Shown here piece after piece: positions 24,656-33,066 of a stretch of DNA of 55,316 nucleotides. Position 1 is the stretch's first letter; every line of letters starts with the position of its first letter. This stretch comes from Hassallia byssoidea VB512170. Its GTDB lineage: Bacteria; Cyanobacteriota; Cyanobacteriia; Cyanobacteriales; Nostocaceae. Where the stretch lies: assembly GCF_000817785.2 (NCBI RefSeq), contig NZ_JTCM02000038.1, forward strand, positions 1 to 55,316, written 5' to 3'. The translations under genes and the position numbers were made by a program. Below the pieces are notes generated by a model. The model was not told where the DNA came from. It worked only from the letters and a program-made list of their open reading frames with translations, and did no database searches.

Positions 24656-24704
24656 GGTTCAGCAGTCGCCTGCGGAGGGAAACCCTCCCGCAGCGCTGCT
24701 GAAC
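24656..24704. repeat. Long hairpin repeat
   Basis: The outer arms GTTCAGCAG/CTGCTGAAC and the inner arms CTGCGGAGGG/CCCTCCCGCAG form a long imperfect hairpin around AAA. The surrounding sequence (CAAGCCCTTCGGGTTCAGC) looks like a dispersed cyanobacterial palindromic repeat rather than a gene-specific structure. Confidence 0.7.
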
Positions 24705-24831
24705 CGCTATGCGTCTACGCCTGAAGACCAACAATCTCAAGTAGTACGTAAAGATACTTGTAAAAAGAGAATTTATTTAGACAAAATTAAGAACAGCAAT
24801 CCGCACCCCATACGTGAGAAGATTTAGTTGA

Positions 24832-25215
24832 ATGGAAGTATCAGTACGAAATCGTGTTGTACATTACATGCTAAGTGCCCAGATGCAGAGAGTAAAAGCA
24901 AAAAAAGCGATAATATTTTTTGTGGTTAGCATCAGCACTAGTGTAGTGGTATGGTTAGTTAACGATTGGCGGGCATCAGGAATCGCATTACCCGATCCAT
25001 CCGATACACCCGAAGAGATACTGCGAACAGAGATAATTATAGAAGCGCGATCGCCTGTTGATGGCAAACCCTTAACTGCCGGCGAATACGCAGAACTGCT
25101 TACTCAACTGCAAACCAGCCCACCACCAAAACTGACTCCCAAAATTCGCGAACAAGTTTTCTTGCTTCGCATCCGTAAAGCATTACTTCAGGTTTTTCCC
25201 TTTTTAAACTTGTAA
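24832..25215 (+). CDS. Unknown single-span membrane protein
   Basis: A 127-residue protein with one N-terminal membrane span (~26-43, IIFFVVSISTSVVVWLV) and a hydrophilic domain of ~80 residues containing PSDTPEEILRTEIIIEARSP, DGKPLTAGEYAELLTQL and IREQVFLLRIRKALLQVFPF. I do not recognise the family; codon use and the ordered domain suggest a real gene, and the conserved-looking DGKPLT..EYAELL block is typical of cyanobacteria-only hypothetical proteins. The start is uncertain: ATG at 24868 (MLSAQMQ) or the one nearer the span are alternatives. The gene lies ~215 bases before glgB in the same direction; a functional link is not shown. Confidence 0.6.
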   Translation: MEVSVRNRVVHYMLSAQMQRVKAKKAIIFFVVSISTSVVVWLVNDWRASGIALPDPSDTPEEILRTEIIIEARSPVDGKPLTAGEYAELLTQLQTSPPPKLTPKIREQVFLLRIRKALLQVFPFLNL

Positions 25216-25429
25216 CCTTAAATTTTTCTTTAATTTCCATCACCCGAAAACTACAAGTGCATCACCTTTTTTCTTTATCTGTTTATTTTTCACGCCACAA
25301 CAAAGCCGAAGGAAGAATTCATTAGTGAAGTACCAAAAAGGTGGCGACAAAATCTGCAAATAAATGTAAAGAATATATATAGATATTAAAAAAGTCGTAC
25401 CAATCACCATATTTCACGTAGGTAGCTTC

Positions 25430-27724
25430 ATGTCCATGACCACGATCGCTCCAGAACAGGTTAACCGCATCGTTTGGAACCAACATCACGATCCCTTTGA
25501 AGTACTTGGTTCCCACCTCATCGAACAGAATGGTAAAAACGTCTGGGCTGTGCGAGCCTACCTACCAAATGCAAGTGCAGCTTGGGTAGTTCTTCCTGAA
25601 GAACGTAAGGAATACCCAATGGAAACAGTACACGATCCCCACTTCTTTGAATGCACGATTGAAATCTCAGAACTGGCAAACTACCAGTTACGCATCAAAG
25701 AAGGAGAACACGAACGTGTCACCTACGATCCTTACGCCTTTCGTTCTCCAAACTTGACAGAATTCGATTTGCACCTCTTTAGCGAAGGCAACCATCACCG
25801 CATTTACGAGAAAATGGGAGCGCACGCCACCGAAATAGACGGCGTAAAAGGCGTTTATTTTGCAGTTTGGGCACCCAACGCCCGTAACGTTTCCGTACTG
25901 GGAGATTTCAACAACTGGGACGGACGCAAACACCAAATGCGGAAAGGTTCCACCGGCGTTTGGGAATTATTTATTCCCGGACTGGGAGTAGGAGAACACT
26001 ATAAATATGAAATCAAAAATTTTGAAGGACATATTTACGAAAAATCTGACCCTTACGGCTTCCAGCAAGAAGTCCGTCCTAAAACCGCATCGATTGTCAC
26101 CGACTTAAATAGTTATAGCTGGGGTGACGAAGACTGGATGGAAAAACGTCGCCATACCGACCCCCTCACCCAGCCGATTTCCGTTTACGAAGTGCATTTA
26201 GGCTCTTGGTTACACGCTTCTAGCGCCGAACCACCCAAGCTACCCAATGGTGAAATTCAGCCCGTAGTTTCTGTATCCGAACTTAACCCAGGCGCACGCT
26301 TCCTTACCTACCGCGAATTAGCAGAACGACTGATTCCCTACGTCAAAGACTTGGGATATACCCATATTGAAATGCTACCAATTGCCGAGCATCCTTTTGA
26401 TGGCTCTTGGGGCTATCAAGTAACCGGATACTTTGCTCCCACCTCGCGTTTTGGAGCGCCGGAAGATTTCATGTATTTTGTCGATCAATGCCATGAAAAC
26501 AATATTGGCGTGATTGTCGATTGGGTTCCCGGTCACTTTCCCAAAGATGGACATGGTTTAGCTTTCTTTGATGGCTCTCACCTTTACGAACACGCCGACC
26601 CCCGCAAAGGCGAACATAAAGAATGGGGTACTCTTGTCTTCAACTACAGCCGCAACGAAGTCCGGAATTTCTTAGTAGCAAATGCCCTCTTCTGGTTTGA
26701 CAAATACCACATTGACGGAATTCGTGTTGATGCTGTCGCCTCGATGCTTTATCTTGACTATTGCCGCAAAGAAGGCGAATGGGTGACAAACCAATACGGT
26801 GGTAGAGAAAACATAGAAGCCGCAGATTTTCTGCGTCAGACAAATCACACTATTTTCAGCTATTTTCCCGGCATTGTCTCAATTGCCGAAGAATCTACCT
26901 CTTGGCCGATGGTATCTTGGCCCACTTATACAGGTGGACTGGGCTTTAACTTAAAGTGGAATATGGGTTGGATGCACGATATGCTGGACTACTTCAGCAT
27001 GGACCCTTGGTTCCGTCAGTTCCATCAGAACAATATCACCTTTAGCATGTGGTATCACCACAGCGAGAACTTCATGTTGGCACTGTCACATGATGAAGTC
27101 GTGCATGGCAAGAGCAATATCATCGGCAAGATGCCCGGAGATAGATGGCAGAAGTTAGCGAATGTGCGTTGTTTATTTACCTATATGTTTGCTCACCCAG
27201 GTAAGAAAACCATGTTTATGAGCATGGAGTTTGGGCAGTGGAGTGAGTGGAATGTTTGGAGTGATTTAGAATGGCATTTATTTCAGCATGAGCCGCACCA
27301 ACAGTTAAAGCAGTTTTTTAGCGAACTCAATCATCTTTATCGCTCGGAACCAGCTTTATATAGCCAAGATTTTGCTCAAGCGGGGTTTGAGTGGATTGAC
27401 TGTAGCGACAACCGTCATAGCGTGGTTTTCTTTATCCGTCGCGATAAAGATTCTGATGATTTCATTATTGCGGTTTGCAACTTCACACCGCAACCGCATT
27501 CTCATTACCGCATCGGTGTACCCGAATTCGGATTTTATAATGAGTTGTTTAATAGTGATGCGCGTCAATATGGCGGCAGCAATATGGGCAATTTAGGCGG
27601 TAAGTGGACTGATAATTGGTCGTTGCACAATCATCCTTATTCGCTGGATTTGTGTTTGCCACCTTTGGGAGTGTTGATTCTCAAGTTGGATAAAAAGAAG
27701 ACAGCAGAAGTGATGGAATCTTAA
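25430..27724 (+). CDS. glgB: 1,4-alpha-glucan branching enzyme GlgB
   Basis: A 764-residue glycogen-branching enzyme (GH13 subfamily 8/9 type). It has an N-terminal carbohydrate-binding module ([12 protein letters not shown]), a second CBM48 ([20 protein letters not shown]), and a GH13 catalytic barrel with the four conserved regions: [18 protein letters not shown] (catalytic Asp), IAEEST (catalytic Glu) and [12 protein letters not shown] (transition-state Asp). The C-terminal beta domain ends at [11 protein letters not shown]. It forms alpha-1,6 branches in glycogen. Two Met codons (25430, 25436) compete as start; either gives the normal N-terminus. A 16-bp perfect hairpin follows. Confidence 0.98.
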   Translation: MSMTTIAPEQVNRIVWNQHHDPFEVLGSHLIEQNGKNVWAVRAYLPNASAAWVVLPEERKEYPMETVHDPHFFECTIEISELANYQLRIKEGEHERVTYDPYAFRSPNLTEFDLHLFSEGNHHRIYEKMGAHATEIDGVKGVYFAVWAPNARNVSVLGDFNNWDGRKHQMRKGSTGVWELFIPGLGVGEHYKYEIKNFEGHIYEKSDPYGFQQEVRPKTASIVTDLNSYSWGDEDWMEKRRHTDPLTQPISVYEVHLGSWLHASSAEPPKLPNGEIQPVVSVSELNPGARFLTYRELAERLIPYVKDLGYTHIEMLPIAEHPFDGSWGYQVTGYFAPTSRFGAPEDFMYFVDQCHENNIGVIVDWVPGHFPKDGHGLAFFDGSHLYEHADPRKGEHKEWGTLVFNYSRNEVRNFLVANALFWFDKYHIDGIRVDAVASMLYLDYCRKEGEWVTNQYGGRENIEAADFLRQTNHTIFSYFPGIVSIAEESTSWPMVSWPTYTGGLGFNLKWNMGWMHDMLDYFSMDPWFRQFHQNNITFSMWYHHSENFMLALSHDEVVHGKSNIIGKMPGDRWQKLANVRCLFTYMFAHPGKKTMFMSMEFGQWSEWNVWSDLEWHLFQHEPHQQLKQFFSELNHLYRSEPALYSQDFAQAGFEWIDCSDNRHSVVFFIRRDKDSDDFIIAVCNFTPQPHSHYRIGVPEFGFYNELFNSDARQYGGSNMGNLGGKWTDNWSLHNHPYSLDLCLPPLGVLILKLDKKKTAEVMES

Positions 27725-27761
27725 TCAGGAGCTATATTATCTCCGCTTAATTACCTTAAAC

Positions 27762-27801
27762 AAAGTTTGTAGTTAGCGTTTTCCTGCTAACTACAAACTT
27801 T
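27762..27801. terminator. Bidirectional hairpin between glgB and the receptor gene
   Basis: Arms AAAGTTTGTAGTTAGC and GCTAACTACAAACTTT are perfect over 16 bases with an 8-base loop. The hairpin is located between convergent genes, with AT-rich sequence (TAATTTATTT) on the plus side. It is a good candidate terminator for both directions. Confidence 0.8.
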
Positions 27802-27836
27802 AATTTATTTATGTCTACCTACTTAGCAGCCCCAAT

Positions 27837-29426
27837 TTAAAATCCCATTAACTTGCTAACTTGGGGAAGAAATTCTTTAAAGATGTTTGTATCAGTGGCA
27901 ATCCCAATCAAAGCTTTTAGTGAACTGAGAGCAAACTTACAGATTTTCTGAATACGTTCTTCTGGGGGTTTTTGGGCTTCTTCTCCAATAGAAGCCAAAG
28001 CCTCTAAAGCATCCTTTTTCTGTTCATCAGTCAGCTTTGAGTCATTCTCAATCGCTTTTTGCAATTGAGAAATTAGGTCAGCAAGCTCTTGAGCTTCTGG
28101 CTGTTCGGAATCTTTCAACTGTTGAACAGTATTGCTCACAGAGCCACTAATATCTCCAATATTGAAGTTTGAACCAGTTTGTTCGAGATTAAAATCACCT
28201 CCAACATTAATATTGCGGCTTGAGTTTGAGTTATTATGATTTTCTGGCATATTATCTCCTTGAGCATTATCATTGTTTGCCTGAAAATGAATATTGTTGA
28301 TGAACTGAAGAATTTGATGTGTGAGTGAAGAAGATTCAAATTTTGAAGAGCCGGCACGAGCCTCTTGGATGTCTAAATGATTGGAATCGTTATTTCTTAG
28401 AGTCCGTATTGTTGAAATCCCTTTGCTTTTTCTAGCACAATTAATCCCACGAATAATTAATAATAAAACAATTCCACAAGTAATAATTGCAAACAACAGC
28501 CACAAAAGTTCTTTACTAATAGATAAAAAACTATCTGATTTAATGTTTTCATGTAAATTCGTATCTTCCTGAAACTTCTGAAATTCTGAATTCTCTAATA
28601 TTTTAAGTTGTGTACTACCAAATGTCTTTATTTTTGCTTTTTCTAACAAATCATTAATAACATTAAGTAGCTGTCTATTTTTATCTTTATTTATATGGTA
28701 AACAATTATTCCATGCTGCTCATGGTTTACAAGTTCAGGCGAAATAAAATATTTTTCTTTATTATTTGAATTTTGGAGGTTTATTAAACTACTAAGTTCG
28801 TCATTATAATATACATCAATTTCCCCATTCTTGATTTTATTAATTCCGTCTTTATCATCTTGTAAAAGCACAATGTTTTTAATCAATGATGGATAAAGTG
28901 TTTCAACTAAAGTTTTTGTTGTTGTTCCCCTAATAACTCCAATTTTAATTTGTTGAAGTTCACTTTGATTATCAAAAAGTGCTATTTTTTTAGCTGGTAA
29001 TATAAATTTTGCACCTGTCCAAGCAAAAGGTTCGGAAAATTTACCATCACGACCATTTTCTTTTAATTCTTTTGCTTTACGTCCTTCAGTTATAGTGTTA
29101 GGTCCGCACTCGGCATCCAGCTCTTTTCCACTATCTCCTTTACCTGTAAAACGGTTTCTTCTTGTAATAGGTATTATTTCTATCTTTTTTTGAGAAAAAC
29201 GTTGTTTTAAAGTCTCTATGAAAGCATTGCAGTAACCTTTCCAATTACCATATTCATCTTGATAACTTATAGGATAAGCGCCTACTCGAAGACCAAAGTA
29301 ATATGTGTTTGACTCGTTTATTCCTCCCTGATTACTACTACCTTTTATATCTTGTGTTAACCCAGAAAAACTAAAAAAAAAGGTTAGTACTATTACCATT
29401 TTGCCAAGCGAGTAGTTAAATTTCAT
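27837..29426 (-). CDS. Solute-binding-like receptor with TM helix and cytoplasmic Asn-rich/helical domain
   Basis: A 529-residue protein of unusual architecture. Residues 1-24 are a signal peptide. Residues ~42-285 resemble a bacterial extracellular solute-binding family 3 domain (YFGLRVGAYPISYQDEYGNW, KIGVIRGTTTKTLVETLYPS, then GEIDVYYND), as in amino-acid receptors. Residues 306-328 form one transmembrane helix (LLWLLFAIITCGIVLLLIIR). A basic linker leads to an Asn/Gly-rich motif at ~404-433 (NINVGGDFNLEQTGSNFNIG) and an all-helical C-terminus (~435-529) with ELADLISQLQKAIENDSKLT and ALEALASIGEEAQKPPEERI. The tail resembles modules found at the ends of many cyanobacterial signalling/conflict proteins. 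I infer periplasmic ligand sensing coupled to an inner adaptor domain; there is no kinase, cyclase or permease domain. Composition is AT-rich compared with neighbours, suggesting transfer. Confidence 0.7.
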   Translation of the reverse strand: MKFNYSLGKMVIVLTFFFSFSGLTQDIKGSSNQGGINESNTYYFGLRVGAYPISYQDEYGNWKGYCNAFIETLKQRFSQKKIEIIPITRRNRFTGKGDSGKELDAECGPNTITEGRKAKELKENGRDGKFSEPFAWTGAKFILPAKKIALFDNQSELQQIKIGVIRGTTTKTLVETLYPSLIKNIVLLQDDKDGINKIKNGEIDVYYNDELSSLINLQNSNNKEKYFISPELVNHEQHGIIVYHINKDKNRQLLNVINDLLEKAKIKTFGSTQLKILENSEFQKFQEDTNLHENIKSDSFLSISKELLWLLFAIITCGIVLLLIIRGINCARKSKGISTIRTLRNNDSNHLDIQEARAGSSKFESSSLTHQILQFINNIHFQANNDNAQGDNMPENHNNSNSSRNINVGGDFNLEQTGSNFNIGDISGSVSNTVQQLKDSEQPEAQELADLISQLQKAIENDSKLTDEQKKDALEALASIGEEAQKPPEERIQKICKFALSSLKALIGIATDTNIFKEFLPQVSKLMGF

Positions 29427-29859
29427 AGTGCTTTGGTAATATATATAAAATTTCTAACTAGATTAGGTTTGTTACTAGCAGTAGAAAGGTAATAAGTAGG
29501 TAGGCACAAATAAACTTAACTATGCAAATAAATATAAAGTTGCCAGAGTCCTTGCGATTGCTACGTTCCACTTCGTTTCACTCGCAATGAAATAGTTGTA
29601 AATTTTCTTGCCTACATACTTACTTGTTTAAGTTGTTTTGCTTATATTTTACCTGTAGAGCCTTTATTTAGATGTAATTGTATCAGTAAATTCACTAGGT
29701 AGGGTAGGCTTTCCGGATAAAAATTACATAATTTTCTCCTTAGTTTCCGGATGCTACTTCATTTGTGCGATCGCACTCCATCCACAAGTAACTTTCAATG
29801 CAAAAATCAGCACTCATCATATAATATGAACGTTGAAACCTTGTGCTAGGCTATCAAGC
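29427..29859. other. Intergenic region before RHH antitoxin gene
   Basis: No gene seen in 433 bases. The AT-rich flank presumably includes promoters for the divergent genes. A segment near 29556-29590 (TTGCGATTGCTACGTTCCAC, followed by TTCGTTTCACTCGCAATG) looks like a dispersed repeat, with the TTGCGA and TCGCAA ends inverted. Confidence 0.5.
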
Positions 29860-30165
29860 ATGAAGCAAACTACAGTTTACTTACCAGAAGAAATAGACAA
29901 TTCTCTTAATCGTCTTGCTCAAACAACTGGACGCACCCAAGCTGAACTTATACAAGAAGCAATACAACAATATCTCCTCCGCACAAACCAACCACTTCCC
30001 CAGTGCGTAGGAATGGGCGCAAGCGGTATGAGAAACTTGTCGGAGCGGGATGAAGAATTGTTATGGCAAGAAGACCGACGAAATTTTAACTTGATACAAC
30101 CGGAAAAAGTTGAATACCAAAGAACTGCTACCTTAGCAATCAAATTAGGTTTTGGGATTGAATGA
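29860..30165 (+). CDS. Ribbon-helix-helix antitoxin-like protein, orphan
   Basis: A 101-residue protein starting MKQTTVYLPEEIDNSLNRLA, the beta strand and helix of the CopG/Arc ribbon-helix-helix DNA-binding fold, followed by TGRTQAELIQEAIQQYLLRT. The central part (SERDEELLWQEDRR) is like the end of antitoxins paired with PIN toxins; the next ~30 residues (NLIQPEKVEYQRTATLAIKL) are not normally part of them. No toxin gene follows: the plus strand enters a 21-bp repeat array. It may be an orphan repressor or a remnant whose toxin was lost and whose C-terminus now runs into other sequence. The longer open frame from 29833 was rejected because MKQTTVYLP is the family start. Confidence 0.75.
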   Translation: MKQTTVYLPEEIDNSLNRLAQTTGRTQAELIQEAIQQYLLRTNQPLPQCVGMGASGMRNLSERDEELLWQEDRRNFNLIQPEKVEYQRTATLAIKLGFGIE

Positions 30166-30218
30166 AAAAGCGATCGCTCTTTTTCTTGAGTGCGATCGAG
30201 CGTTCGTAACAAGCTGTC

Positions 30219-30368
30219 GTTACCACAGCGAATCGCTTCCTTACCACAGCGAATCGCTTTGTTAACACAGCGAATCGCTTCCTTACCACAGCGAATTGCT
30301 TTGTTACCACAGCAGAAGTTGTCGTTACCACAGCACAAGTCGTCCTTACCACAGCGAATCGCTTTGTT
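30219..30368. repeat. 21-bp tandem repeat array, seven units
   Basis: Seven units of 21 bases (type TTACCACAGCGAATCGCTTCC) stand in tandem with base changes concentrated in the last ten bases (for example GAAGTTGTCG, CAAGTCGTCC). Open frames exist on both strands through the array (LPQRIALL-type heptads on plus, AIRCGKE on minus), but they are a by-product of a period divisible by three. No gene is seen elsewhere in 30166-30525. Confidence 0.95.
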
Positions 30369-30525
30369 AAGTTCAAAAATATTTTATTTATCATTTCTTT
30401 ATTAAAAAAGCTAATTTTTAGTGATATATCTGAGCATAATTCCGAAAAACTAGAGTTTCGGGTTGTAGCTTGCTGTATTCCTGTCAAGTTTAAATTAACG
30501 TCTTTTTAGTTATTAATACTTATAT

Positions 30526-31038
30526 ATGCAGCTGAAGTTATTTGCTCAAATCTTACCAGGGGTAGCAACAGCTTTTGGGACTTTGGCTTTAGGTTTGGCG
30601 ATCGCCACTACCACAAGTAACCAACCGAGTTACGCTGGAAATAACAAATTCTTTTGCACTCAGGAAAACGGGATACCAGTTACCAAGGTACGCTCTTCAC
30701 GGGGGAATGAAACATTCATCCGGTAGGTAGTTACAGATTTTAAGAACTTTCCAGCATCACAGCGCTGTAAGATTGTTTCTGCCAGGTTTCAGCGTTATTA
30801 CGACAATGGGTCGCTTTTTATCACTAGCAGAGACAATTTTAACGGCTATCCAGTTTTATGTATCGCTAACCGCAAACGTATACCTTGTACATCAGAAAAT
30901 ATACTAGTCACCCTCAAGCCGGGAAGTGATACAGGAGCGACTCTCAAGCAGATAATTGATTTTCGTCGTGGTGTTGCAGCTTCACCTGTTAATTTGAGTG
31001 GATGTCAAGCTATTACCTACGATCAAGGTGAAATCTAG
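30526..31038 (+). pseudogene. COP23-family secreted protein interrupted by an amber codon
   Basis: The first 66 codons encode a signal peptide (MQLKLFAQILPGVATAFGTL, cleavage near PSYA/G) and the start of a COP23 domain (KFFCTQENGIPVTKVRSSRG). At 30724-30726 an in-frame TAG follows TFIR, where the family as I know it has Trp (IRW). The same frame then runs on without a stop for over 100 codons with the rest of the domain (SQRCKIVSARFQRYYDNGSL, GYPVLCIANRKRIPC, ILVTLKPGSDTGATLKQIID) and ends at TAG 31036-31038. A single TGG-to-TAG change explains it. Cysteines expected to form disulfides (C43, C84, C111, C121, by codon count) are retained. COP23 was described as a circadian-oscillating membrane polypeptide. 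Recent inactivation, a sequencing error or amber suppression are the options. Confidence 0.8.
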
Positions 31039-31090
31039 CTTGATTCATTAGGGGACGTTAATCTTCCTTGGTATATTTAGGATGTTGTGA

Positions 31091-31444
31091 ATGGATGTTA
31101 AACAAAGAATCCGGGCTGTTATTGACTTGTTAGAAACTGTCCGCTTCAAAACTTGCCATCAACGCAAAGCGATCTACTTCTTTCCAGTAGATGGAAAATC
31201 TGCTTTAAACTTTGTTTGTGGTGTTCGGTCAGCTGCCAATGCTCTTGGTTTGCAAGAAAATAGAGATGCTTGGTGGTTAGCAATTGAAACGCGAGGTTGG
31301 AAAATTTCCCCGCTTGGTTTTTTGCCAGAAATGCAGGAGCGAGGTATGACTGATGAACAAATGGCAGAAGAAATTCTTGCTATTGAAATAGATACATGGC
31401 GGATTTTGCAGGCAGAGATATTGTCAGTAAAGGAACAAAGTTAA
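31091..31444 (+). CDS. Conserved-looking protein of unknown function
   Basis: A 117-residue soluble protein, not recognised. It has an N-terminal helix (DVKQRIRAVIDLLETVRF), a beta-rich middle (AIYFFPVDGKSALNFVCGVR), a Trp-rich stretch (ENRDAWWLAIETRGWKIS) and a C-terminal acidic helix (MTDEQMAEEILAIEIDTWRI). Codon use and ordered amphipathic pattern suggest a real gene, with an ATG at 31091 not far after the COP23 remnant. The function cannot be given. Confidence 0.55.
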   Translation: MDVKQRIRAVIDLLETVRFKTCHQRKAIYFFPVDGKSALNFVCGVRSAANALGLQENRDAWWLAIETRGWKISPLGFLPEMQERGMTDEQMAEEILAIEIDTWRILQAEILSVKEQS

Positions 31445-31459
31445 TAAATAAGTTGAACG

Positions 31460-31577
31460 AGGGACTAGGGATTGGGGATTAGGGACTGGGGACTGGGGAA
31501 ACGAGTAGGGGGATTGGGACCCCAACCAAGTTTTGAAGAAAACTATTCCCAGTCCCCAGTCCCCAGTCCCCAGTCCC
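31460..31577. repeat. Inverted pair of heptamer arrays
   Basis: GGGGACT/GGGATTA-type 7-mers on the left (31460-31520) face AGTCCCC 7-mers on the right (31547-31577). The two arms are complementary and could form a long G-C hairpin between the convergent genes at 31091-31444 and 31720-32835. Beyond it are a GACTTGCTACGCCGAAGTC repeat-like segment and HIP1. Confidence 0.85.
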
Positions 31578-31719
31578 GGAGCGCCATTCCTCCCCGACTT
31601 GCTACGCCGAAGTCGCAGAACAAGAGCGCGACCCGTTGAAAATCGCTCTTATAAATACAAATGCACTTTATAAGTTAGATAAAAAAGTGCGATCGCACTT
31701 TTTCAACTACAACAAAAAA

Positions 31720-32835
31720 CTACCTTCGCAAACTACGCGGATCAAGCGCATCCCTTAATCCATCACCCAGTAAATTGAAAGCCAATACTGTCAGAATAAT
31801 CAGTATAGCAGGGGGCCAAATTAGCCAAGGTTGCAGTACCAAAACTGAAGCATTGGTTGCCAAAGAAAGCATATTACCCCAAGAAGGATCTGGTGGTTTA
31901 ATGCCCAAACCAATCAGACTAAGTACCGCTTCTGCCCCAATAAAGCTAGGAACTGAAAGCGTAGCAGCGATAATTACATAAGTAGCAGTTTGCGGCAAAA
32001 CGTGACGGAGAATAATATAAAGTGGCTTACCACCCATTGCCCGTGCAGCTTGGACAAACTCTCGCTCTTTAATTGAGAGTACCTGTCCGCGAATTACCCG
32101 CGCTAACCCAGCCCAACTAATAACCGAAGTAATCAACACAATTAGCAAAAAGTTCTGAGTGCTACTTAAACCAGCTGGTAATACTGCCCCTAAACTCACC
32201 AAAAGATAAATACTAGGAAAAGTCATCAGCACTTCAGCTAAACGCATGATTATACTATCAGTCCAACCGCCGAAATAACCAGAAATTCCCCCAAACAACA
32301 GACCAAGGGGAAAGGTAACAAGTACCCCGATAATTCCAATAAATAAACTAATGCGACCACCATACAACAAGCGGGTGAATTGGTCGCGACCTTGGTCATC
32401 AGTACCCACAAGATTGAATTTGACATTATCGGTTGTGCCAAACAAATGCCAATTGAGTGGAATACCAGGGATTATTGTCACTTCCTCCCATTTGGGCGGT
32501 ACGGGAAAACTAAGCTGAAACAAATGGTACTCTGAACCTTGGACGAATAAACGTAAAGGTGAAGGTTTGCTGCGGTCTACGATCAGTTCTCGCTTACCCG
32601 TTTCTAAATTTGTGTCTCCTTGCGTCGTCGGATAAACATGAGGACCGATAAACTGCCCCGATTTAGAAAACCAATAAACCTGAGTAGGTGGTAATAGCGA
32701 ACCATTAGCTTGTGTTACATATGGATCGTAAGGAGCGATGAAATCAGCTGCAATTACTGCTACATAGAAAACTAATAGCAAAATTGCGCCAAATCGCGCC
32801 AACGGATTTTTCTTGAGTCTTTGCCACCAATTCAT
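31720..32835 (-). CDS. Peptide/nickel-type ABC transporter permease (DppC/OppC family)
   Basis: A 371-residue inner-membrane permease. It has an N-terminal cytoplasmic segment plus TM1 (RFGAILLLVFYVAVIAADFI), a large periplasmic insertion of ~130 residues including FGTTDNVKFNLVGTDDQGRD (DQGRDQFTRLLYGGR is the family landmark), and a binding-protein-dependent transport domain with five more helices. The EAA loop that contacts the ATPase is EREFVQAARAMGGKPLYIIL. The partner permease, ATPases and binding protein are not in the window, which is common in cyanobacteria where the genes are scattered. The leader just upstream is a TTGTTAGTTG-type repeat array. Confidence 0.93.
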   Translation of the reverse strand: MNWWQRLKKNPLARFGAILLLVFYVAVIAADFIAPYDPYVTQANGSLLPPTQVYWFSKSGQFIGPHVYPTTQGDTNLETGKRELIVDRSKPSPLRLFVQGSEYHLFQLSFPVPPKWEEVTIIPGIPLNWHLFGTTDNVKFNLVGTDDQGRDQFTRLLYGGRISLFIGIIGVLVTFPLGLLFGGISGYFGGWTDSIIMRLAEVLMTFPSIYLLVSLGAVLPAGLSSTQNFLLIVLITSVISWAGLARVIRGQVLSIKEREFVQAARAMGGKPLYIILRHVLPQTATYVIIAATLSVPSFIGAEAVLSLIGLGIKPPDPSWGNMLSLATNASVLVLQPWLIWPPAILIILTVLAFNLLGDGLRDALDPRSLRR

Positions 32836-32837
32836 AA

Positions 32838-33066
32838 TAGTTGTTGGTTGTTAGTTGTTGGTTGTTAGTTGTTGGTTGTTAGTTGTTGGTGGTTGGGTGT
32901 TAGGGGTTAGTGGTTAATTGTTGGGTGTTAGAGGTTAGTGGTTAATTGTTGGGTGCAAGTTATGAATTATGGAACTTTTTTACTTATTCATAATTCACAA
33001 TTCATAATTCTTAACTCCTAACTCCTAACTCCTCACTCCTAACTCTTCACTCCTCACTCCTAACTC
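32838..33066. repeat. STRR arrays flanking the ABC permease and HD gene
   Basis: Repeats of TTGTTAGTTGTTGG type (14 bp = 2 x 7; 32838-32955) are followed by ACTCCTA/ACTCCTC 7-mers (33010-33066). The latter run into the 3' end of the HD gene and code its ELGVRSEELGVRS tail. Confidence 0.9.

Larger units (their letters stand above)
23992..24831. other. Long gene-poor interval with hairpins
   Basis: About 840 bases without a convincing protein gene. It contains a strongly foldable segment at 24144-24213, a HIP1 site with a repeat-like run near 24355-24400, and a long hairpin at 24656-24704. A 63-codon open frame at 24511-24702 runs into the hairpin and lacks an RBS, so I do not call it. Confidence 0.55.

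Noticed and set aside
24511-24702. 63-codon open frame
   Set aside because: It runs into a palindromic hairpin repeat, has no RBS and shows no protein-like pattern.
30219-30368. Possible mini-CRISPR with 21-bp repeat
   Set aside because: Constant and variable parts together make only 21 bp, too short for repeat plus spacer, and variants recur between units.
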